A stretch of DNA of 19,495 bases from CAYXXZ01 sp964469165 (GTDB taxonomy: Bacteria > Pseudomonadota > Gammaproteobacteria > Pseudomonadales > Porticoccaceae). Shown one piece after another: positions 15,019-19,495 of the stretch. The stretch's first letter is position 1. Each line of letters opens with the position of its first letter. Location of the stretch: the NCBI GenBank assembly GCA_964469165.1, contig CAYXXZ010000058.1, forward strand, positions 1 through 19,495. Reading direction: 5' to 3'. The notes below the pieces were generated by a model. The model made no database searches, was not told where the DNA came from, and saw nothing but the letters and a program-made list of their open reading frames with translations. The position numbers and the translations under genes are program-made.

Positions 15019-16460
15019 CGGCGCCGCTGCTTGATGGCTTCGGCCACGGCATCGGGCACGTTTTCCTGCCAGACGGGGTCGTCGACCTCGAGCAGACGCA
15101 GGGTTTCGGAGGGGGAGATATGCAAGTGCTCCTCCCGGTAGTAATGGGCGGGCACCATGGCCTGGTTCGCCACCAGATGTCTGAGCAGGTGGCTGAGGTT
15201 TTCCGGCACTTGCACGTTGTCGAGATCGACCAGTTGACCATCGATGATTGCCGGATAGACGTACACGTGGGTGTTGTCGGAAAACAGTTTGCCCATGGCT
15301 TCGAGAATGCCGCCTTCTAGGCCTTCGTAATAGCGCAGGTCGAACAATTGCCCGAAGTCGAGCACGCTCAACACGATACCGATGGTGTTGCTGGTGTAGC
15401 GGCGAATCCAGGAGCGCAGCCGGAAGAAGCGCAGGTAGTCGGATACCAGCACGTTGTAGCCGAGGGCGGTGAGCAGGTCCACCCGGTCGAGAAAGCCGCG
15501 GTCCGCCTCGTCCTTGTCCGACGCCAGTTCCGCCATGGTGATCTCGGCGAGAGTGGTGATGTCGTCGCGGCTGATCGGTTCGTTTTCCACGAACTGGCGC
15601 AGGGCGCCTTCCATCATGTCGGCATGGACCTTGGTAGGCACGCGGAAGGAGCCACGCAGCACCAGGGTGTTCTTCTTGCGCAATACTTCTCCGGGCACCA
15701 CCGGCTGGTTGTCGGCGTCGAACATCACGGCGCGGCAACACCAGCTGCGCACCAGGTGGAGGTTCATCAGGCGCTGATCTACTTCTTCGAAATAAGGGCC
15801 TGTAAAATTGATCAGGTCTATTTCGATACGCCCTTGTTCAAGGTTGTCGAGCAGCCCCTCGATCAGCTGCTTGGGCTTCATGGGAAAATAAAAGGCGCCG
15901 TAAATGAGGTTGACGCCGAGAATGCCGAGCGCCTCTGACTGCAGACGGTTGGTTTCGTCCATCATGCGCACGTGGAGCACGATCTCGCTGGGCGGCGCGC
16001 CGGGGTACATCTGCAGCTTGATGCCGACCCAGCCATGGCATTCGCTGCTCTGTTTGTAGCTCTTTGCCGTCACCGTCGCGGCATAACAGAAATAGGTGGT
16101 GTTGCGCGAGCGACGGTGGGCGAGCCTTTCCAGGAGGAGCTGAAATTCGTGATCCATCATTTGACACACCCGCTCGCGGCTCACGTAGCGTTCGGCCTTG
16201 CCGTAGATGGCGTCACTGATCTGCATGTCGTAGGCGGACGAGGTTTTCGCGATGGTGCCCGCCGCCGCGCCCGCGCTGAAGAACTGGCGCGCCACTTCCT
16301 GGCCGGCACCGATTTCCACGATGGTGCCGTAGCGCTGCTCGTCCAGATTGATGGTGAGCGCCTTCTGCTCGGTGGACAGCGGTTTGTGGTGCGATGGTTC
16401 CTTCATGCGAACGTCACTCGACAATGGTTGGGATCTTTGCGAACGTGTTGTGCGTGCCAT
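15015..16460 (-). CDS. conserved 481-residue protein of unknown function
   Basis: I recognise this as a conserved family found in gammaproteobacteria and Bacteroidetes, often carrying doubtful names such as nicotinate-nucleotide adenylyltransferase or TonB-dependent receptor in databases; neither fits what is seen. The hallmark is EIGAGQEVARQFF (49-61) followed by GTIAKTSSAYDM (68-79). There is no signal peptide or transmembrane segment, so it is probably cytoplasmic. No P-loop or (H/T)xGH nucleotidyltransferase motif is evident. The basic first 25 residues may be disordered. AGAGG lies just before the ATG. It stands alone: it converges with the TetR gene and diverges from ffs. The C-terminus ends KQRRR with the TAG inside a palindromic repeat, which may have altered the natural end. 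Function is not assigned. Confidence 0.85.
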   Translation of the reverse strand: MARTTRSQRSQPLSSDVRMKEPSHHKPLSTEQKALTINLDEQRYGTIVEIGAGQEVARQFFSAGAAAGTIAKTSSAYDMQISDAIYGKAERYVSRERVCQMMDHEFQLLLERLAHRRSRNTTYFCYAATVTAKSYKQSSECHGWVGIKLQMYPGAPPSEIVLHVRMMDETNRLQSEALGILGVNLIYGAFYFPMKPKQLIEGLLDNLEQGRIEIDLINFTGPYFEEVDQRLMNLHLVRSWCCRAVMFDADNQPVVPGEVLRKKNTLVLRGSFRVPTKVHADMMEGALRQFVENEPISRDDITTLAEITMAELASDKDEADRGFLDRVDLLTALGYNVLVSDYLRFFRLRSWIRRYTSNTIGIVLSVLDFGQLFDLRYYEGLEGGILEAMGKLFSDNTHVYVYPAIIDGQLVDLDNVQVPENLSHLLRHLVANQAMVPAHYYREEHLHISPSETLRLLEVDDPVWQENVPDAVAEAIKQRRR

Positions 16461-16622
16461 TTTACCTCTTGTGGCTGGCTTTCACGATTTCTATACGAAC
16501 AGCTTGGGCTATAAGCTGTAAGCTCCAAGTCAAACTCGGGTAGAACTCATTTTTTCAGTGCTTCTGCTTAAAACTTATGGCTTGCAGCTGGGGCCGTTGT
16601 CCGCGATTGCCCTGAGTTCGTG

Positions 16623-16650
16623 GTAGGGGCAATTCATGAATTGCCCCTAC
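16623..16650. repeat. 28-bp perfect palindrome, copy 2
   Basis: GTAGGGGCAATTCA joined to its exact reverse complement, related to copy 1 at 14991-15018 by a compensating base-pair change. The two copies bracket the 481-residue gene, one at its stop and one about 160 bp upstream of its start. Confidence 0.8.
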
Positions 16651-16698
16651 GCAGAGTGGCAGTATGGTATTCCCGCTCCAGGGGCAGGTGACAGCAGG

Positions 16699-16727
16699 TT
16701 GCAACCCCGCGGCAAAGCCACCATAAT
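16699..16727 (+). promoter_or_regulatory. ffs promoter (predicted)
   Basis: TTGCAA (16699-16704) and CATAAT (16722-16727) are separated by exactly 17 nt, a good sigma70 match. Transcription would start near 16734, giving a leader of about 9 nt before the mature SRP RNA 5' end, to be removed by RNase P as for E. coli 4.5S RNA. Confidence 0.65.
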
Positions 16728-16742
16728 TGCCGCCCTTGCAAT

Positions 16743-16854
<112 letters not shown>

Positions 16855-16867
16855 TCCATTTTTTTGG

Positions 16868-17016
16868 GTCTGATGTCTGACGCTGGACGTCTGACGCGTG
16901 TCGGTGCCACTTGCCGACGAGCCAGCTTCGATCCGACCTCCGAGGCGCAGGTCGTGAGAAGGGCTCTGGCATTTCTCCTTCTTAATGCGTCTGACGTCCA
17001 GCGTCAGACGTCAGAC
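16868..17016. repeat. 149-bp element bounded by 30-bp inverted repeats
   Basis: The 30 bases at 16868-16897 and the reverse complement of 16987-17016 agree at 28 positions. The arms are rich in GTCTGAC/GACGTC units. The 89-nt interior holds smaller dyads: GTCGG/CCGAC (16900-16904, 16914-16918) and CGACCT/AGGTCG (16935-16940, 16950-16955). No open frame or clear target-site duplication is seen. It resembles a MITE-like or intergenic hairpin repeat lodged between ffs and dnaX; a strong transcription insulator role is also possible. Confidence 0.65.
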
Positions 17017-17050
17017 ATCTTCTAAGGTACCGCCCTCCACCCCATCCACG

Positions 17051-17056
17051 TATAAT
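17051..17056 (+). promoter_or_regulatory. dnaX -10 box (predicted)
   Basis: A perfect TATAAT, 30 bp before the dnaX start, with no good -35 hexamer at 16-18 nt upstream. Transcription would start near 17063. Confidence 0.5.
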
Positions 17057-17085
17057 GGCCGCTCGCTTTTCTACACAGGTCGATG

Positions 17086-19035
17086 ATGAGCTACCAGGTA
17101 CTGGCACGAAAATGGCGTCCCCGAATCTTCACCGAAATGGTGGGGCAGGAGCACGTGCTGCGGGCCCTGGTCAACGGCCTGGACAATGATCGCTTGCACC
17201 ACGCCTATTTGTTCACCGGAACCCGTGGCGTGGGCAAAACCACCATCGCGCGCATTCTCGCCAAGTGCCTCAACTGCGAGAGCGGTGTCAGCTCCACGCC
17301 CTGTGGCGAGTGCTCCGCCTGCCGCGAGATTGCGGAAGGGCGTTTCGTCGATCTCATCGAAGTGGACGCGGCGTCGCGCACCAAGGTGGAGGATACCCGC
17401 GAACTGCTCGACAACGTCCAGTATCTGCCCACTCGGGGGCGCTACAAGGTGTATCTCATCGACGAGGTGCACATGCTCACCAACCACAGTTTCAACGCGC
17501 TGCTCAAGACCCTCGAGGAACCGCCGCCCCACGTCAAATTTCTGCTCGCCACCACCGATCCCCAGAAACTGCCGGTGACGGTGCTGTCTCGCTGTCTTCA
17601 GTTCAATCTGAAGAACCTGGGGCCGGAGCGCATCGTCGGGCATCTCAAACACGTGCTGGGCGAGGAAAAGATTCCCTGCGAAGAGGCCGCGCTCTGGGAA
17701 CTCGGCCGCGCCGCCGACGGCAGCATGCGCGATGCGCTGAGCCTCACCGACCAGGCCATTGCCCACGGCGGTGGTGCGCTCACGGTAGCGGAAGTGAGCG
17801 CCATGCTCGGTACCATGGATCGGGGTGCCGTGGTTGATCTTTGCAGTGCCGTGGCGGGGGGCGACGCCAGCGACGTATTGGCGGGGGTCGAGCGCCTGGC
17901 GGATCATGCGCCCGACTACAGCGCCGCGCTGGCCGACATGCTTGCCATCTGGCACCAGGTTGCCATGGCTCAGGCGTTGCCCGACGCTCTCGACCCGGTT
18001 CATGAGCACCACGGCGCCATCATGGAGTTGGCCGAGAACATCAGTCGCGAGGACGTGCAGCTTTTCTATCAGATCACCTTGCTCGGCAGAAAGGATCTAC
18101 CCCACGCGGCGGATCCGCGTTCCGGCTTTGAAATGGTGTTGTTGCGCTTGCTCGCGTTCCGCCCGCTGATGCCGGACCAGGCCGAAACTGCGCCACCACC
18201 CAGCTCCTCCGCGCAGCGAAGCGAGGCTGCACATCCGGCAAAAAAGCCTGAACCCACAATCTCCGCCGCGCTGCGCGGAGGCGCCGGCAGCGTGCCTCCT
18301 GCAACTCCAGTAGCTCCAGCAGTTCCAACCCAGGCTGCGGTTGCTCCAGCTGTACCTGCGGCTGCCGTGAAAACAGCCACGCCTGAGCCGCCCCGGATTG
18401 CACCCGTGGCAGCGCCGGCTCCCGCAGCCGTGCCGGATGAGTACGAAGCCTACGGCAACCTGGCTGCTGCGCCCTGGCCCGATGAAGAACCCGCGCCGGT
18501 GATGGCGGTCGAGAATCAGCCGCCGGTGCCGAAAGCGGTGGTCGAGGAAGAAGTTGCGGATGCCGATGTCGTCATCGAACCCGCAGCCATCGTTGAAAAA
18601 ATACCTCTGGACAGATTGCGGCCCGGAGATTGGCCGCTGGTATGCCAGGGATTGGGGCGCGGCGGATTGCTGCAGAACCTGGCGTCCAACATGGCGCTCA
18701 AGGCCGTTTCCGGAGAGAGTCTCGATCTCGTTCTCGATGTGGACAGCAGCGCCCTGTATGGCGACACCCACCGCGAGCGCCTTCAGGAACTGCTCGGCGA
18801 ATACTTTCAAACGGCGGTGGTGTTGCGGGTGGCCATCGGCGAGGCAGGGGACGATACCCCGCGCAAGATCAGTGATCGCAACAAGGCCGCGCGCCTCGCC
18901 GAGGCGGTGGAAAGCCTCAGGGCCGACCCCCATGTGCGGGAGTTGTGTCGGGTTTTTGGCGCCGAGCTGATAGAATCGAGCGTCAAACCCATCGATCCGG
19001 AATCCCCCGGTCAAACAGCAGTGGCAAGCAGGTAA
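17086..19035 (+). CDS. dnaX: DNA polymerase III subunits tau and gamma
   Basis: The clamp-loader ATPase, 649 residues as full-length tau (E. coli 643). Walker A GTRGVGKT (45-52), zinc-binding Cys64, Cys73, Cys76, Cys79 at the same numbers as in E. coli, Walker B YLIDEVHM (122-129) and the SRC motif (168-170). An Ala/Pro-rich linker follows from about 365, then the tau C-terminal domain that binds the alpha subunit and DnaB. Two ATGs are adjacent; the second (17086) is chosen because it gives MSYQVLARKWRP as in E. coli, the matching Cys numbering and six bases from AGG. An A AAA AAG slip site at codons 386-387 would give a 388-residue gamma. ybaB follows after 7 bp. Confidence 0.97.
   Translation: MSYQVLARKWRPRIFTEMVGQEHVLRALVNGLDNDRLHHAYLFTGTRGVGKTTIARILAKCLNCESGVSSTPCGECSACREIAEGRFVDLIEVDAASRTKVEDTRELLDNVQYLPTRGRYKVYLIDEVHMLTNHSFNALLKTLEEPPPHVKFLLATTDPQKLPVTVLSRCLQFNLKNLGPERIVGHLKHVLGEEKIPCEEAALWELGRAADGSMRDALSLTDQAIAHGGGALTVAEVSAMLGTMDRGAVVDLCSAVAGGDASDVLAGVERLADHAPDYSAALADMLAIWHQVAMAQALPDALDPVHEHHGAIMELAENISREDVQLFYQITLLGRKDLPHAADPRSGFEMVLLRLLAFRPLMPDQAETAPPPSSSAQRSEAAHPAKKPEPTISAALRGGAGSVPPATPVAPAVPTQAAVAPAVPAAAVKTATPEPPRIAPVAAPAPAAVPDEYEAYGNLAAAPWPDEEPAPVMAVENQPPVPKAVVEEEVADADVVIEPAAIVEKIPLDRLRPGDWPLVCQGLGRGGLLQNLASNMALKAVSGESLDLVLDVDSSALYGDTHRERLQELLGEYFQTAVVLRVAIGEAGDDTPRKISDRNKAARLAEAVESLRADPHVRELCRVFGAELIESSVKPIDPESPGQTAVASR
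18240..18251 (+). promoter_or_regulatory. programmed -1 frameshift site in dnaX
   Basis: The heptamer A AAA AAG (18240-18246) lies in frame as GCA AAA AAG, identical to E. coli dnaX. After a -1 slip the next codon is GCC and then TGA (18249-18251); in E. coli it is GAG TGA. A Shine-Dalgarno-like GCGAGG lies about 13 nt upstream, and a hairpin (CTCCGC/GCGGAG) begins about 14 nt downstream, farther than in E. coli. The product would be gamma, ending Lys-Lys-Ala. Confidence 0.8.
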
Positions 19036-19042
19036 GGCACGT

Positions 19043-19363
19043 ATGAAAGGTATTCAGGACCTGATGAAGCAGGCGCAGAAAATGCAGGAGAACATGCAGC
19101 GCATGCAGGAAGAAGCGGCGAGCGCGGAGGTCACCGGCGAGTCCGGCGCTGGCCTGGTGCAGGTGATCATGAATGGCCGTCACGATGTTCGCAAGGTTAC
19201 GCTCGACCCCTCATTGATGTCCGAGGACAAGGAGCTTCTCGAAGATCTCCTGGCGGCGGCGGTCAACGACGCGGTGCGTAAGGTCGAAAAACATACCCAG
19301 GAAAAAATGTCGAAGCTCACGGCCGGCATGAACTTGCCGCCCGGCTTCAAGATGCCGTTCTGA
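19043..19363 (+). CDS. ybaB: YbaB/EbfC nucleoid-associated protein
   Basis: A 106-residue DNA-binding protein of the YbaB/EbfC family, a small dimer with a tweezer-like fold. It begins MKGIQDLMKQAQKMQENMQ, a heptad-rich helix, then GLVQVIMNGRHDVRKVTLDP (38-57), the central strands, then a second long helix, and ends LPPGFKMPF, the usual tail. Full family length (E. coli 109). It lies 7 bp after dnaX and 20 bp before recR, the conserved dnaX-ybaB-recR operon. AAGG overlapping the dnaX stop may serve as ribosome site. Confidence 0.96.
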   Translation: MKGIQDLMKQAQKMQENMQRMQEEAASAEVTGESGAGLVQVIMNGRHDVRKVTLDPSLMSEDKELLEDLLAAAVNDAVRKVEKHTQEKMSKLTAGMNLPPGFKMPF

Positions 19364-19383
19364 TCGATTGCGGATATTGACCC

Positions 19384-19495
19384 GTGTTCGGCACCAGAAT
19401 TGACGAATTGATCGACGCCCTGCGCTGTCTGCCGGGGGTCGGCCCCAAATCCGCCCAGCGCATGGCGCTGCATTTGCTGGAGAAGAACCGGCCGG
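19384..19495 (+). CDS. recR: recombination protein RecR, N-terminal part
   Basis: The first 37 codons, cut by the window end. The frame from GTG 19384 reads (M)FGTRIDELIDALRCLPGV then GPKSAQRMALHLLEKNRP, matching the E. coli RecR N-terminal helix-hairpin-helix segment (ALRCLPGVGPKSAQRMAF). RecR works with RecO (and RecF) to load RecA on gapped DNA. The gene's place after ybaB confirms it. The GTG start is the only plausible initiation codon near the conserved N-terminus; the ribosome site is weak. Confidence 0.95.
   Translation, partial: MFGTRIDELIDALRCLPGVGPKSAQRMALHLLEKNRP

Larger units (their letters stand above)
16461..16742. other. repeat-bearing gap upstream of ffs
   Basis: No gene is seen. 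Besides the 28-bp palindrome at 16623-16650 and the ffs promoter, AGCTGTAAGC (16514-16523) and GCTTGCAGCT (16580-16589) form an inverted pair with one mismatch, 56 nt apart. The promoter of the minus-strand 481-residue protein must lie in the first part of this gap. Confidence 0.4.

Noticed and set aside
17071..18012. 313-codon minus-strand frame
   Set aside because: Antisense to the ATPase part of dnaX.

Overview
The window looks like chromosomal DNA from a gammaproteobacterium. The right end has the order SRP RNA (ffs) - dnaX - ybaB/ebfC - recR, as in Pseudomonas and relatives. The catabolic and TonB-receptor content and the REP-type repeats would fit a marine group such as Halieaceae or other Cellvibrionales, but that placement is a guess from gene content.

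Layout. (1) 1-256: REP/REPIN repeats (one single REP and two inverted REP pairs) plus a small ghost of a ferredoxin-reductase 3' end. (2) 251-7499, minus strand: a P450, a TonB-dependent receptor, a double-domain class III CoA-transferase and a ferredoxin reductase, in transcription order. A decayed second copy of part of the ferredoxin reductase lies between receptor and CoA-transferase. (3) 7500-7704: a divergent control region centred on a perfect 46-bp palindrome that sits midway between the P450 and receptor start codons. (4) 7705-11264, plus strand: a second TonB-dependent receptor and an acyl-CoA dehydrogenase. (5) 11450-14655: an enoyl-CoA hydratase-family protein (minus), then a nitronate-monooxygenase-type flavoprotein and a TetR-family regulator (plus). 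(6) 14656-16742: a gene-poor stretch around a conserved 481-residue protein of unknown function, with two copies of a 28-bp perfect palindrome. (7) 16743-19495: ffs, a 149-bp inverted-repeat element, dnaX with an E. coli-like -1 frameshift site, ybaB and the first 37 codons of recR.

How the genes may work together (inference): the two outer-membrane receptors could import a hydrophobic organic compound. The P450, fed electrons by the ferredoxin reductase through a ferredoxin not encoded here, would hydroxylate or dealkylate it. The CoA-transferase would make a CoA thioester, and the acyl-CoA dehydrogenase, crotonase-fold enzyme and flavin oxidoreductase would process it. The TetR protein is the only regulator in the window and is a candidate ligand for the palindrome. 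The substrate cannot be read from the sequence; aromatic acids, terpenoids and steroids are all possible. Base composition is mosaic: the P450 and the 11.3-14.7 kb block are visibly less GC-rich than the ferredoxin reductase, CoA-transferase and dnaX blocks, suggesting assembly from more than one source.
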